Notes: generated by a model from the sequence alone, not told the origin. A stretch of 64,000 nt of DNA from Psychrobacter sp. BI730 (GCF_013414195.1 NZ_JAATTV010000005.1:124001-188000); one strand, 5' to 3'. Positions 44,436 through 56,869 are shown, numbered from the stretch's first letter. A program made the numbers and translations.

Positions 44436-46352
44436 TTAGTTGTCTTCACCTAAGAAGCCACCGCTTTGACGTTGCCACAGTCGAGCGTAGACACCGTTTA
44501 ATGCTAACAGTTCATCATGACTACCTTGCTCAATGATACGGCCTTGATGCATAACGACCAGTCTATCCAGTGCGGCAATAGTAGACAGGCGATGGGCAAT
44601 AGCAATAACAGTCTTGCCGGTCATGATATCATTTAAGCTTTCGGTAATGGCATATTCAATCTCAGAATCTAGCGCACTGGTGGCTTCATCTAAAAGTAAA
44701 ATCGGCGCATTTTTTAGCATAACACGTGAGATAGCAATACGCTGACGTTGACCGCCAGATAGTTTGACTCCGCGTTCACCCACTTGGGTATCAAGTCCTG
44801 TATTGCCTTTATCATCGTACAGATCTTTGATGAAATCCCATGCCTGAGCTTGTCTGGCAGCGATCATAATCTCTTCGTCAGTAGCATCAGGACGACCATA
44901 GGCGATGTTTTCACGCACGGTACGATGTAGCAATGACGTATCTTGAGTCACCATACCAATCTGTTGGCGCAACGACTCCTGCGTAACCGCATCGATAGCC
45001 TGACCATCAATCAGGATTTTACCGCTATCCACATCAAAGAAACGCAATAGCAAATTGACCAAGGTCGATTTACCAGCACCTGAGCGCCCAACCAGACCAA
45101 TCTTTTCACCCGGCTTAATATCTAAGTGGAAGTTGTCCAACAGTTTGATATATGAGTTAGGAGCGCGCTTAGCGATGCTAGTACCATCGACAGGCTCGCC
45201 AGTTTGTCCATTGTCTTCTTCGTCATTCTCATAACTGAAGTCAACATGATCGAACACGATACGCCCGTCTGTGACAGCTAGGGCTGGCGCGTCAGGTTTA
45301 TCAATGATTGTCTGCGGTGCTGACAACGTACGCATACCATCTTGAACTGTACCGATACTCTCAAACAAACTGGCTGTCTGCCACATAATCCAACGCGTCA
45401 AACCATTTAGACGTAATGCCATCGCAGTCGCAGCAGCAATAGCACCAACACCAACTGCGCCTTGTTGCCACAAGTACAATCCAATACCTGCGGTACTACT
45501 GACCAAGATCACACTGATAAGATGGGTCGATACTTCTAAATAGCTGACCCAGCGCATCTGTGCATGTACTGTACCTAGAAACTGTCCCATGGCATTTTTG
45601 GCATAACCCAGCTCACGACGCGAATGGCTAAATAGCTTTACGGTCATGATATTGGCATAAGCATCAGTGATTCGTCCTGTCATCAAGGCACGGGCATCCG
45701 CTTGCACAATCGCTGTCTCCTTGAGCTTAGGGATAAAGTACCAAATGGTAATGGCAACTAAGACGAGCCAAATAATAAAAGGAATAAGTAGTAAGCTGTC
45801 TAAATTAAACAAAATCACCCCTGAGGTGATAAAGTAGACAGAGACATACATAAACATATCGGTGACGGTCATTACGGTATCGCGTACTGCTAGGGCTGTC
45901 TGCATTACCTTAGCTGAGACACGACCCGAAAACTCATCCTGATAAAACTGCATGGATTGCCCAAGCATTCGCTGATGAAACCGCCAGCGCATCTGCATAG
46001 GAAACACGCCTTGCAAGGTCTGAAAATGGATAAATGATGACAAGGCGATCCACAATGGGCTCACTATCATGACAGCGAGCATGATGAGTAGCATATCGCC
46101 TTTTTCTACCCATAGATTTTGTGGCGTATAAACGCCCAACCAATCGACGATATTACCTATCCAAGCAAACAGCATGGCCTCGTAAATACCGATACCAGCG
46201 GACAAAATCATAAAAATTAGTAGCCAGCCGCGTAAGCCATTGGTACATGCCCACAAAAACTTCAGCATACCATCTTTAGGTGATGGCAATGGCATGGGTG
46301 TGTCTGGAAAGGCGGGTAGGCGGTTTTCAAAAAAGCGAAATAAAGCATTCAT
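44436..46352 (-). CDS. ABC transporter, fused permease and ATPase (MsbA-like)
   Basis: A 638-residue half-transporter that should homodimerise as an exporter. Six transmembrane helices in about residues 35-320, then an ATPase domain (about 350-610) with Walker A GRSGAGKST, Q-loop, signature LSGGQRQR, Walker B ILLLDEATSALD and H-loop AIAHRLST. A short acidic insert (NDEEDNGQTGEPVDG) lies at the start of the ATPase domain. The substrate is unknown. The similarity is to multidrug/lipid exporters; the essential msbA would usually lie by lpxK, not seen here. Confidence 0.9.
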   Translation of the reverse strand: MNALFRFFENRLPAFPDTPMPLPSPKDGMLKFLWACTNGLRGWLLIFMILSAGIGIYEAMLFAWIGNIVDWLGVYTPQNLWVEKGDMLLIMLAVMIVSPLWIALSSFIHFQTLQGVFPMQMRWRFHQRMLGQSMQFYQDEFSGRVSAKVMQTALAVRDTVMTVTDMFMYVSVYFITSGVILFNLDSLLLIPFIIWLVLVAITIWYFIPKLKETAIVQADARALMTGRITDAYANIMTVKLFSHSRRELGYAKNAMGQFLGTVHAQMRWVSYLEVSTHLISVILVSSTAGIGLYLWQQGAVGVGAIAAATAMALRLNGLTRWIMWQTASLFESIGTVQDGMRTLSAPQTIIDKPDAPALAVTDGRIVFDHVDFSYENDEEDNGQTGEPVDGTSIAKRAPNSYIKLLDNFHLDIKPGEKIGLVGRSGAGKSTLVNLLLRFFDVDSGKILIDGQAIDAVTQESLRQQIGMVTQDTSLLHRTVRENIAYGRPDATDEEIMIAARQAQAWDFIKDLYDDKGNTGLDTQVGERGVKLSGGQRQRIAISRVMLKNAPILLLDEATSALDSEIEYAITESLNDIMTGKTVIAIAHRLSTIAALDRLVVMHQGRIIEQGSHDELLALNGVYARLWQRQSGGFLGEDN

Positions 46353-46721
46353 AGGCAGTAATAAAACATCAATAGCAGTACGTCAAGATGAACGAGAGCA
46401 CTCGTTATCTAGAATCTTTACTTTTGTGATTGGGATTAGGTGCTATTTTAGCAAAATTACTAATCATACCTGCATGCTAATTGTAATTTACTTAAGAATA
46501 GCTGTGTCTTTAGTGCCTTAGTCACAACAATAATAAATAGATTGCTGTGGAAAACATATTTTGTTACATTCCACATCCAAACTTATTCATATTTTAAATA
46601 TTGCTTTTATAAGCATGATTTCATTGCGAAAATCAGCTGATTAGCAGGCATTTTATTTAATGGTTTTTATAAATGTACGAACAGTAATAACTCAACATTG
46701 AAGTTCAAAAGGTAGCAGTGA
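46353..46721. other. Divergent intergenic region, ABC exporter / DMT transporter
   Basis: 369 AT-rich bases without a supported gene. I see no operator, hairpin or convincing promoter pair. Confidence 0.45.
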
Positions 46722-47570
46722 ATGATGTATTTAATAATAGCGGTGCTATGTAGCGTCGCCGTCTCAGTACTTTTGAAAATATTGCGCCAGAAAAATATAG
46801 ATATTCGTCAGACCATCGTGGCAGGCTATCCTGTGGCTTTTTTACTGACTTGGGTATTACTAAAACCTGATGTAAGTGCCATACATGCGCTTGATAGCGC
46901 TTGGGCAATCATCATTGCGCTTGGAGTACTATTACCTGCCGTATTTATTATTCTGGGACGGGCTATTGAAGCGGTGGGGATGGTAGCAACCGACGCGTCT
47001 CAGCGCTTATCACTCATTATTCCTATCGTAGCGGCTTTTTTGCTATTCGGTGAGGTGCTGACTGGTACACGTATACTTGGATTGGCGTTAGGATTTTTGG
47101 CATTAGGTGCGCTTGTCTATCGACCACAGCATAACGATATTACTCGGCAAGCAAAGCATACGCCACTGTGGTTATTCGGGGTATGGGCAGGCTACGGCAT
47201 TATTGATATTTTGTTCAAACAAGTTGCCAAACAAGGGGCAGCTTTTCCGTTGACTCTACTGGTTAGCTTTGGCGTAGCAGGTGTATTGCTTTTAATCTAT
47301 TTACTTGTCACACGGGTACGTTGGCAAAAAAAAGCTCTTACGACAGGTCTACTGCTCGGCGCATTAAACATGGGCAATATTTATGCCTATGTGCGGGCAC
47401 ACCAAGTGCTGCATGATTCTCCTAGTATTGTTTTCACTGGTATGAATGTCGGTGTTATTGCCGTAGCGACATTGATCGGCGTAGGTGTATTTAAAGAGCA
47501 GTTGAACCGTATTAATATAATAGGATTAGTATTGGCAGTCTGCTGTGTAGGGGTACTGTTTTTGGCGTAA
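46722..47570 (+). CDS. EamA/DMT-superfamily transporter
   Basis: A 282-residue inner-membrane protein with ten predicted helices in two EamA-type halves. The second half starts at about residue 147 (PLWLFGVWAGYGIIDILFKQ) and the C-terminal helix pair ends LGLVLAVCCVGVLFLA. The DMT superfamily moves amino acids, metabolites or drugs; the substrate cannot be predicted. It stands alone in front of the aldolase gene, 176 bases away. Confidence 0.82.
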   Translation: MMYLIIAVLCSVAVSVLLKILRQKNIDIRQTIVAGYPVAFLLTWVLLKPDVSAIHALDSAWAIIIALGVLLPAVFIILGRAIEAVGMVATDASQRLSLIIPIVAAFLLFGEVLTGTRILGLALGFLALGALVYRPQHNDITRQAKHTPLWLFGVWAGYGIIDILFKQVAKQGAAFPLTLLVSFGVAGVLLLIYLLVTRVRWQKKALTTGLLLGALNMGNIYAYVRAHQVLHDSPSIVFTGMNVGVIAVATLIGVGVFKEQLNRINIIGLVLAVCCVGVLFLA

Positions 47571-47746
47571 TGCACATTGTCTAAAAGTATTGGTTTCATG
47601 ATTTTTTGGCTATATTGTCACGTATCCTATATAGGCATACAAATCATCCTATGATAAGGTTATCTACAAATAACACGGCTTGTATGGAATAAAAAAGCTT
47701 AGTTTATGATATTTAATTTAACCAATAAAAATAGGATGCAGGCTCA

Positions 47747-48637
47747 ATGGAATACGATAAGCAATTACAGCGTATAAAAAATAGTTCAGGTTTTATTGCT
47801 GCTCTTGATCAAAGTGGCGGCAGCACACCGAAAGCGTTAGAGACTTATGGTGTCAGCAGCGACGACTATGATAACGATGAAGCCATGTTTGATTTGGTTC
47901 ATGAAATGCGTGCTCGTATCATGACGTGTGACTGTTTTGATAGCGAGCGTGTACTTGGTGCAATTTTATTTGAAGATACCATGGAGCGCGAAGTCAATGG
48001 TAAGTCGACAGCTAATTACCTATGGGAAGATAAAAATATCGTACCATTTTTAAAGGTAGACAAAGGTCTGGCTGAGCAAATGAGCGGCGTACAAGTTATG
48101 AAGCCAATCCCGAATCTAGATCTATTATTAGATAAAGCAAAAAACTATCCTGTATTCGGTACTAAAATGCGCTCAGTCATCTATGAGCCAAATGTCGATG
48201 GTATCGAGCTTGTGGTACAGCAGCAGTTTGATGTGGCTAAGCAAATTATCTCAAAAGGCCTGATGCCTATCGTCGAGCCAGAGGTCAATATTGAGAGCAC
48301 TCAAAAGCATAAGTGCGAGTTACTGTTGAAGACAGATATACTGCGCAATCTGGAACGCTTGAATGATGAACATCAAGTGATGCTTAAGCTGACGTTACCA
48401 GAAGAGGCAGGGTTTTATCAGGAGCTGATTGACCACCCTAAAGTGTTAAAAGTTGTGGCGTTATCTGGTGGCTATAGTCGTAGCGATGCTTGTGCCAAGC
48501 TAAAACAAAACCCAGGTATGATTGCGAGCTTCTCGCGTGCTTTTACCGAAGGCTTGAGTAAGCAACAAAGCGATAGTAAATTTGCTGAGACAATTAATGC
48601 TTCAATTGAAGAGATTTATGAAGCATCTAAAGTGTAA
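47747..48637 (+). CDS. Class I fructose-bisphosphate aldolase
   Basis: Schiff-base aldolase cleaving fructose 1,6-bisphosphate to triose phosphates. It is 296 residues, the length of the bacterial class I enzyme of Staphylococcus. Family markers: FIAALDQSGGSTPKAL near the N-terminus, ILFEDTME, VPFLKVDKGL, PIVEPEVNI and VMLKLTLPEE, where Lys214 is the likely Schiff-base lysine. AGGATG lies before the ATG. A terminator shared with convergent thiC follows. Confidence 0.93.
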   Translation: MEYDKQLQRIKNSSGFIAALDQSGGSTPKALETYGVSSDDYDNDEAMFDLVHEMRARIMTCDCFDSERVLGAILFEDTMEREVNGKSTANYLWEDKNIVPFLKVDKGLAEQMSGVQVMKPIPNLDLLLDKAKNYPVFGTKMRSVIYEPNVDGIELVVQQQFDVAKQIISKGLMPIVEPEVNIESTQKHKCELLLKTDILRNLERLNDEHQVMLKLTLPEEAGFYQELIDHPKVLKVVALSGGYSRSDACAKLKQNPGMIASFSRAFTEGLSKQQSDSKFAETINASIEEIYEASKV

Positions 48638-48682
48638 ACATAGTAAATGAAAATTCGCACATAAAGCATAAGTAAATAAGCC

Positions 48683-48729
48683 AAAAAAAGCCCTACTAGA
48701 TAAGTGTGCAAATACTTAAATAGTAGGGC
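48683..48729 (-). terminator. Bidirectional terminator between aldolase and thiC
   Basis: GCCCTACTA (48690-48698) pairs with TAGTAGGGC (48721-48729). On the minus strand the stem is followed by seven T residues, so it mainly serves thiC; on the plus strand the tail is weaker (CTTTCTT). Confidence 0.82.
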
Positions 48730-48761
48730 CTTTCTTATTTCAAAAGTATAGGTTATTAACT

Positions 48762-50909
<2,148 letters not shown>

Positions 50910-51136
50910 TCAACACCGCCAGTATCTGCGGGGGTAGGCATCCATCATCTAGACAAGTTTATATCATGAACCCACAACTTCGACCAAAAAGTATCGTCGC
51001 GCATGGTGCTCATCAAATATTGGACGCAGCTTTATATCCTCTCTTCTTATCTGGTTATGCATCACGCATATTAAGACAGTAGTGACGATAAAAATGTATT
51101 TCTACGCGCCCTTTGTCATAAATAACAAAGTGCTTA

Positions 51137-51264
51137 AGACTTCCCTGCGTCGGTACTAACCGCATCAGGTTCGGCGGGTGATCTCTCAGCGAATGTATCA
51201 AGGCGACTACTTTAATAAAGCAAGTTTAATAAAGTGAGCCAAAAATACACCGCACCCCGAGTCT
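51137..51264 (-). promoter_or_regulatory. TPP riboswitch (THI element) of thiC
   Basis: On the minus strand the conserved blocks occur in order: CTCGGGGTGC (P1/P2 side), GCTGAGAGA, then ACCCGCCGAACCTGATGCGG and GGTTAGTACCG, GCAGGGAAG. These are the hallmarks of the thi box that binds thiamin pyrophosphate. A variable helix lies in the 51200-51240 stretch. About 260 bases separate it from the thiC start, so the expression platform is probably a terminator or a ribosome-site sequestrator further down. Confidence 0.93.
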
Positions 51265-51318
51265 GTCAGTGTTGTAAATCAGCCTTCATATTAACAAAAT
51301 TCTGTACCAACGGCTAAT

Positions 51319-51347
51319 AGTATTTGGATACAAATATTCTGTGTCAA
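51319..51347 (-). promoter_or_regulatory. Candidate promoter of thiC
   Basis: On the minus strand TTGACA (51347-51342), a 17-base spacer and AATACT (51324-51319). It lies about 55 bases upstream of the riboswitch, as expected. Confidence 0.65.
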
Positions 51348-51470
51348 ACACACGATTCCATATTTTTGTGAATAATTTTTCTGAGTGTTGATAGATGAGG
51401 GTGCTTAGTATTGCTAGGTTGTAGACGAATTATTCAAATATTATGTAAAGCGAATGAAGGATTCTAGAAG

Positions 51471-51488
51471 TTGTCATTAAACTGTCAT
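51471..51488 (+). promoter_or_regulatory. Pho box (PhoB binding site) of the pst operon
   Basis: TTGTCATTAAACTGTCAT contains two TGTCAT half-sites spaced 11 bases, close to the E. coli Pho box consensus. It lies 75 bases before the pstS start in the position of a -35 region, so pstSCAB-phoU should be induced by phosphate starvation through PhoBR. Confidence 0.85.
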
Positions 51489-51562
51489 AAAGATTTGGCA
51501 AGATAGCACGCATATCACAAGCAATGCTTTTTTATACCGTTGTTAAACTTCAGGAGTCCTAC

Positions 51563-52729
51563 ATGCGTTATTCGTTATTAGCAGTGGCCGTCAGTTGTAC
51601 ATTAATGCTTACGGCGTGTAATAAGTCAACAGATACGGCGGAGCCAACTGCTGATACTAGCAGTAGCGCTGTGACAACAGCTGAAACAACTTCTCAGACA
51701 GCATCTTCTGCTACGTCAGATTTTAAATCTGCTGAAAATATCGCTATGAATATTACAGGTGCAGGTGCGTCTTTCCCGCAGCCTATCTATGCGAAATGGT
51801 CATATGACTACAATGCTGCGACCGGTGGCCAAGTCAATTATCAGTCGATTGGCTCATCTGGTGGTATCAAACAAATTCAGTCAAAAACAGTAGACTTTGG
51901 TGCTTCTGATGCCCCAATGACGCCTGAAGAGTTAGACGAAGCAGGTTTGATTCAGTTCCCAACAGTCATCGGTGGTGTTGTACCAATTGTCAACATCGAC
52001 GGTGTTGAGCCTGGCGCACTGAAGCTAGACGGCACAACGTTGGCTGATATCTATTTGGGTAAAATCAGTAACTGGAATGACCCTGCGATTAAGGCGATGA
52101 ACCCAGATTTGACCTTGCCAGATGCCCCAATCACAACAGTATTCCGCTCAGATGGTTCAGGTACGACGTTTAACTTTACTGACTATCTTGCCAAGGTTTC
52201 ACCAGACTGGAAAGACACCGTTGGCGTTGATAAAACCGTCAAGTGGCCGACCTCTGCTACTGGTGCAGGCGGTAAAGGTAACGAAGGCGTCTCAAGCTAC
52301 GTAAACCGTATGAAAAACTCTATCGGCTATGTTGAGTATGCTTACGCTAAGCAGAATAAGATGTCACATACTGCGCTGAAAAACGCAGCTGGTAACATCG
52401 TACAGCCATCTGCTGAGACGTTTGCTGCAGCAGGTGATATCGACTGGTCACAACAAGAAGGCTTTTATAAAGTCATCACCAACTCTGAAACTGACCAAGC
52501 ATGGCCTATCGCTGCTGCGACCTTTATCTTGGTACATAAGCAACCAGAAAATCCTCAGCAAGTCGCTGGCGTGTTGAACTTCTTTGACTGGGCTTATACC
52601 CAAGGTGATGACAGCGCCATGGAACTAGACTACGTACCATTCTCTGACACGGCAGTAGCCTTGTTCAAAGAGAAGTGGAACGAAGTGAAAGGTAGCGATG
52701 GACAGCCTGTCTACAAGCCAGCTCAGTAA
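51563..52729 (+). CDS. pstS: Phosphate-binding lipoprotein PstS
   Basis: Periplasmic phosphate receptor of the high-affinity Pst transporter. The start at 51563 has CAGGAG just upstream and gives a clear lipoprotein signal peptide with lipobox LTAC (Cys19), so it should be membrane-anchored. An in-frame ATG 39 bases earlier would spoil the signal. A polar Thr/Ser linker (20-60) precedes the binding domain, which carries GAGASFPQPIYAKW, GSSGGIKQI, DFGASDAPMT, FRSDGSGTTFNFTDYL and YVEYAYA. It has 388 residues. A long hairpin follows before pstC. Confidence 0.95.
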   Translation: MRYSLLAVAVSCTLMLTACNKSTDTAEPTADTSSSAVTTAETTSQTASSATSDFKSAENIAMNITGAGASFPQPIYAKWSYDYNAATGGQVNYQSIGSSGGIKQIQSKTVDFGASDAPMTPEELDEAGLIQFPTVIGGVVPIVNIDGVEPGALKLDGTTLADIYLGKISNWNDPAIKAMNPDLTLPDAPITTVFRSDGSGTTFNFTDYLAKVSPDWKDTVGVDKTVKWPTSATGAGGKGNEGVSSYVNRMKNSIGYVEYAYAKQNKMSHTALKNAAGNIVQPSAETFAAAGDIDWSQQEGFYKVITNSETDQAWPIAAATFILVHKQPENPQQVAGVLNFFDWAYTQGDDSAMELDYVPFSDTAVALFKEKWNEVKGSDGQPVYKPAQ

Positions 52730-52769
52730 TTTGTTTCTGCTAAATACTATTTAGTATCCTACAAGTTAT

Positions 52770-52811
52770 CCTCTCGAATAACTATTCTCCGGTAGTTGTT
52801 TGAGAGGTTTT
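52770..52811 (+). terminator. Stem-loop between pstS and pstC
   Basis: A 15-bp stem with two wobble pairs (52770-52784 with 52793-52807), an 8-base loop and TTTT. Probably a partial terminator or mRNA stabiliser giving more PstS than membrane components, by analogy with other binding-protein operons. Confidence 0.7.
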
Positions 52812-52938
52812 AATACAGCAAATTTGATGAATACATCTCGATAGATATGCTTACTCATACCGTTTAAGTTTGTTGTGTTAAGACCTGATATACATCTTTT
52901 TAATATTTCGATTCATCCCATTCAATGCTGAGACACTT

Positions 52939-53892
52939 ATGACAGACTTAAGGTCCCAACTGGCTAAACAAAAACGTTACGACGCTTTATTTGTCAACTC
53001 TACTAAGGCGTTTGCCATACTCGTCCTTCTATCTCTAGGGGGCATTTTGGTGTCTCTAATTGTTGGAGCATGGCCGAGTATTCAAGAGTTTGGTTTGGGA
53101 TTTTATACCAGCAATAACTGGGATACAGTCGCCAATGAATACGGGGCATTAGCGCCTATTTACGGCACCTTAGTCACGTCATTTATCGCCATTGTTATCG
53201 CGGTTCCAGTCAGTTTCGGTATTGCGATATTTTTAACCGAGATGTGCCCTAAGTTCCTCAAAAAACCACTTGGTATCGCCATTGAGTTGTTGGCTGGTAT
53301 CCCATCTATCATTTATGGCATGTGGGGATTGTTCGTATTTGCGCCATTCTTTGGTGATCACATTCAGCCATGGTTTATTGAGCACGTCGGTCCTTTGCCT
53401 ATTGTCGGTAAGCTGTTTGCAGGTGCACCTATGGGGCTAGGTATGTTTACCGCATCTCTAGTGCTTGCCATTATGATCATACCGTTCATCGCTGCCACCA
53501 TGCGTGATGTTTTCTCTGTCGTACCAGATCTACTGAAAGAGTCAGCATATGGCATGGGCGCGACGACTTGGGAAGTCATGTTCAAGATTATCCTGCCTTA
53601 TACCAAAGCTGGTGTCGTTGGTGGTGTGATTTTGGGTCTTGGTCGTGCATTGGGTGAGACGATGGCAGTTACTTTCTTGATTGGTAATGCGTTTAATATC
53701 AGTCCAAGCCTATTCACGTCTGGTGTGACGATTACCTCGGCCTTGGCCAATGAGTTTGCTGAAGCGTCTAGTGAGCTACATCTTGCGTCCCTACTACATC
53801 TAGGCTTAATCTTATTTGTCATCACCTTCATTGTGCTGTCTTTAGCAAAACTGATGCTCATGCGCATGGATCACAAAGCAGGTAACCGATAA
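52939..53892 (+). CDS. pstC: Phosphate ABC transporter permease PstC
   Basis: Inner-membrane permease subunit. 317 residues with six helices; the EAA-type loop reads [46 protein letters not shown] (about 198-243), the segment that docks on PstB. The motif [42 protein letters not shown] is typical of PstC. pstA follows after 61 bases. Confidence 0.95.
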   Translation: MTDLRSQLAKQKRYDALFVNSTKAFAILVLLSLGGILVSLIVGAWPSIQEFGLGFYTSNNWDTVANEYGALAPIYGTLVTSFIAIVIAVPVSFGIAIFLTEMCPKFLKKPLGIAIELLAGIPSIIYGMWGLFVFAPFFGDHIQPWFIEHVGPLPIVGKLFAGAPMGLGMFTASLVLAIMIIPFIAATMRDVFSVVPDLLKESAYGMGATTWEVMFKIILPYTKAGVVGGVILGLGRALGETMAVTFLIGNAFNISPSLFTSGVTITSALANEFAEASSELHLASLLHLGLILFVITFIVLSLAKLMLMRMDHKAGNR

Positions 53893-53953
53893 GTCTGTTA
53901 CCGATTTATTGAACCTTGATAGATATTGATAAAAGATATGGGAAATAAATATT

Positions 53954-54859
53954 ATGCCTGCTAACAATACGATCAATGCACCACTACCTACTAAGCCAAA
54001 CGGCGCTACCCGCTACAATCAAAGCCTGTATAACAAGCGTCGTTTGACCAACAAGTTAGGTCTAGGCTTTGCCATGTCAGCGATGATTTTTGGCTTGTTT
54101 TGGTTATCATGGATTTTGGTGACTTTGTTTGTTGAAGGCTTCCAAGGCATGGTGCAGTTGCCAATCTTTACCGCTGATACGCCGCCACCGATGAGTGCGG
54201 GTGGCTTACGCAATGCTATCGTTGGTTCGGTCATGTTGGCGTTTTCAGGCTTGTTTATCGGTGCACCTATTGGTCTTATGACAGGTGTTTACTTATCTGA
54301 GTTTTCTAAAGGCAGTATGCTGGGCAAGGTCACTCGCTTTTTAAATGATATTCTATTGTCAGCGCCATCGATTGTCATCGGTCTATTTATCTATGCGCTG
54401 ATGGTAAAAGGTCAAAGTTTCTCTGGTTGGGCGGGCGCGTTGGCATTGGCGCTGATTGTTATTCCAGTGGTCGTGCGTACGACAGAAAACATGCTGAACT
54501 TGGTACCGAATAGTCTACGCGAAGCAGCTTATGCGCTAGGGACTCCTAAATGGAAACTGGTCACTCAGGTAACGGTAAAAGCTGCACGAGCTGGACTGAC
54601 CACAGGTGTGCTACTGGCCTTTGCTCGAATCACTGGTGAGACAGCACCGTTACTATTTACCGCACTTAACAATCAGTACTTCAGTACAGATATGGGGCAG
54701 CCTATTGCTAACTTACCCAATACCATTTACCAGTTTGCGATGAGTCCTTATGACAACTGGCATACGTTGGCTTGGGCGGCAGCACTACTTATCACCGCAT
54801 CTGTTCTAGTGTTGAATATATTGGCAAGATTTATCGGTGGTAGAGGTCAGCCCAAATAA
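53954..54859 (+). CDS. pstA: Phosphate ABC transporter permease PstA
   Basis: Second permease subunit, 301 residues with six helices. Markers: GGLRNAIVGSVMLAFSGLFIGAPIGLMTGVYLSEFSKGS, ILLSAPSIVIGLFIY and the EAA loop LREAAYALGTPKWKLVTQVTVKAARAGLTTGVLLAFARITGETAPLLFTA. pstB follows after 88 bases. Confidence 0.95.
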   Translation: MPANNTINAPLPTKPNGATRYNQSLYNKRRLTNKLGLGFAMSAMIFGLFWLSWILVTLFVEGFQGMVQLPIFTADTPPPMSAGGLRNAIVGSVMLAFSGLFIGAPIGLMTGVYLSEFSKGSMLGKVTRFLNDILLSAPSIVIGLFIYALMVKGQSFSGWAGALALALIVIPVVVRTTENMLNLVPNSLREAAYALGTPKWKLVTQVTVKAARAGLTTGVLLAFARITGETAPLLFTALNNQYFSTDMGQPIANLPNTIYQFAMSPYDNWHTLAWAAALLITASVLVLNILARFIGGRGQPK

Positions 54860-54947
54860 GGGCTGAGAGCAGACCAGACTGTAGTACGCTACACGCTAAG
54901 CATTTACTTAAACTTATATGAAATTAATTGAGCTAGGTTGAAATATT

Positions 54948-55868
54948 ATGAATGATGTCCTAAGCAACGTCCGTACGAACACGACTGCTGACAACTTTAA
55001 TACGGCAACAGGCAGCCTATTAAATAGACCCATGTCTACTAGCGCCCAAGCTCAGCAACCAAACACTGCTGATTTTAATAAACAAACGATTCAAGATATT
55101 CCTAAGAATATGCCTGCTGCAAAAATGGAAGTTCGAGATCTAAACTTCTATTACGATGATTTTCAGGCATTGAAAAACATCAATATCGATATCGCGGATA
55201 AAAAAGTGACCGCTTTTATTGGTCCTTCAGGTTGTGGTAAGTCTACGCTACTGCGTACCTTTAACCGTATGTACGATCTATATCCAGGTATGCGCGCAGA
55301 GGGCAATATCAATTTAGATGGCAAAAACATCTTGGGTAAAGACATCGATGTGAACTTATTGCGTGCACAAGTTGGTATGGTCTTTCAGAAGCCAACGCCG
55401 TTCCCGATGTCAATCTATGACAATGTCGCCTTTGGCGTACGACTATATGAAAAATTAAGCAAAGACGAGCTAGATCATCGCGTCGAGTGGGCACTGAAAA
55501 AATCAGCGCTATGGCCAGAAGTGAAAGACAAGCTAAAAGCATCAGGACTGTCGTTATCAGGTGGCCAGCAGCAGCGTCTATGTATCGCCCGTAGCGTCGC
55601 GACCAAGCCTGAAGTATTGTTGCTTGATGAGCCGACATCAGCGTTGGATCCTATCTCGACGGGTGCTATCGAAGATTTGATCGAAGATCTGAAAAACGAC
55701 TATACCATCGCTATCGTCACTCACAATATGCAGCAGGCAGCACGCGTATCTGACTACACGGTCTATATGTATTTGGGCGATATGATTGAGATGGGTGAGA
55801 CCGATCAAATATTCACCAAGCCTACCCAAACCGCGACAGAAGACTATATTACAGGTCGTTATGGCTAA
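54948..55868 (+). CDS. pstB: Phosphate ABC transporter ATPase PstB
   Basis: ATPase that powers phosphate import. Walker [10 protein letters not shown] follows TAFI at about 90-98, then the Q-loop in [19 protein letters not shown], signature [13 protein letters not shown], Walker [12 protein letters not shown] and H-loop AIVTHNM. It has 306 residues against 257 in E. coli; the extra residues are an Asn/Thr/Gln-rich N-terminal leader of about 50 before the ATPase domain ([14 protein letters not shown]). A later in-frame Met at 28 or 54 is possible, since no strong ribosome site marks the first ATG. Confidence 0.95.
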   Translation: MNDVLSNVRTNTTADNFNTATGSLLNRPMSTSAQAQQPNTADFNKQTIQDIPKNMPAAKMEVRDLNFYYDDFQALKNINIDIADKKVTAFIGPSGCGKSTLLRTFNRMYDLYPGMRAEGNINLDGKNILGKDIDVNLLRAQVGMVFQKPTPFPMSIYDNVAFGVRLYEKLSKDELDHRVEWALKKSALWPEVKDKLKASGLSLSGGQQQRLCIARSVATKPEVLLLDEPTSALDPISTGAIEDLIEDLKNDYTIAIVTHNMQQAARVSDYTVYMYLGDMIEMGETDQIFTKPTQTATEDYITGRYG

Positions 55869-55987
55869 TATTGATTGAGATTGAAGTCGGTACAAGCAGA
55901 CAAAGCTGATTAGTATGTCATAAGCCGACTTTCTAACTTCATAAGCACACTGCGCTATTAAAATATAGATTCTAGGGAATACCTCTT

Positions 55988-56770
55988 ATGCAAAGTGATA
56001 AGCATATCTCCAAAAGTTTTGACCAAGATCTTGATGAAGCCATCCGTTTATTTTTATACATGGGTGATAGCGCGGCTAACCAAGTGGCCAAAGCTATTCA
56101 TGCTCTGATCGATAAAGATGAAACACTGGCGCAAGAAGTCATCGATATGGATTTCGATATCAATCGAATGGAGGTCGAACTCGACGAGCACATTTTGTTA
56201 TTGGTCGCCAAGCGCCAGCCAGCAGCCAGTGATTTGCGCTTAGTCATGTCAATCAGTAAAGGTGTGGTTGATTTGGAACGTATCGGCGATGAAGCGGTAA
56301 AAATTGCGCGAATGGCCAGTAAAATAGCGGCAGAAGGCAAATCAGCATACGGCTATGCTGAAGTTCAGCATCTGAGCAATCAAGTTCGTCTGATGCTAAA
56401 CAACTCGCTGGAAGCTTTTAGTCAATCGAATGCGGAGCAAGCGTTTGAAGTGATGCGTAATGACAGCGCGGTCAATACCGAATATCAGTCAGCCATTCGT
56501 GCTTTGATGACCTATATTATGGAAGACTCACGCCACGTATCAAAAGTCATTAATATCATGTGGATATTACGATCGCTAGAGCGTATTGGTGACCATGCAC
56601 AAAATGTCGCAGAGCTAGTGATTAACTATATCAGTGGGCAGGACGTGCGTCATTCAGACTATACGATGGTCGAAAAAGCGGTGCAAGAAGCCAATGATCG
56701 CTTAGCTGCTCGTCAAGTTAGCACGTTATCAGCCAATGAGCTTGAAACGTCAGATAGTGATGAAGGCTGA
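55988..56770 (+). CDS. phoU: Phosphate signalling protein PhoU
   Basis: Negative regulator that couples Pst transport to PhoR kinase activity. A 260-residue all-helical protein of two PhoU repeats, each with the E/D-rich metal motif: RLVMSISKGVVDLERIGDEAVKIA (about 83-106) and INIMWILRSLERIGDHAQNVAELVIN (about 187-212). The start MQSDKHISKSFDQDLDEAI is typical. The last gene of the pst operon, followed by a strong terminator. Confidence 0.96.
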   Translation: MQSDKHISKSFDQDLDEAIRLFLYMGDSAANQVAKAIHALIDKDETLAQEVIDMDFDINRMEVELDEHILLLVAKRQPAASDLRLVMSISKGVVDLERIGDEAVKIARMASKIAAEGKSAYGYAEVQHLSNQVRLMLNNSLEAFSQSNAEQAFEVMRNDSAVNTEYQSAIRALMTYIMEDSRHVSKVINIMWILRSLERIGDHAQNVAELVINYISGQDVRHSDYTMVEKAVQEANDRLAARQVSTLSANELETSDSDEG

Positions 56771-56800
56771 TAAGAAAGACATTGATTTTCACCTTATAAC

Positions 56801-56831
56801 AAAAAACGCGCTATAGTAAGCGCGTTTTTTT
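56801..56831 (+). terminator. Terminator after phoU
   Basis: AAAAAACGCGCT, loop ATAGTA, AGCGCGTTTTTT: a perfect 12-bp stem with T tract. Also faces the convergent yggX gene. Confidence 0.93.
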
Positions 56832-56869
56832 ATAACTACTAAATGTAGCTAGTAGAAAGCAAGTACATC

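Noticed and set aside
46240..46521. A 93-residue frame overlapping the start of the ABC exporter gene
   Set aside because: Most of it lies antisense to the exporter N-terminus; no family resemblance.
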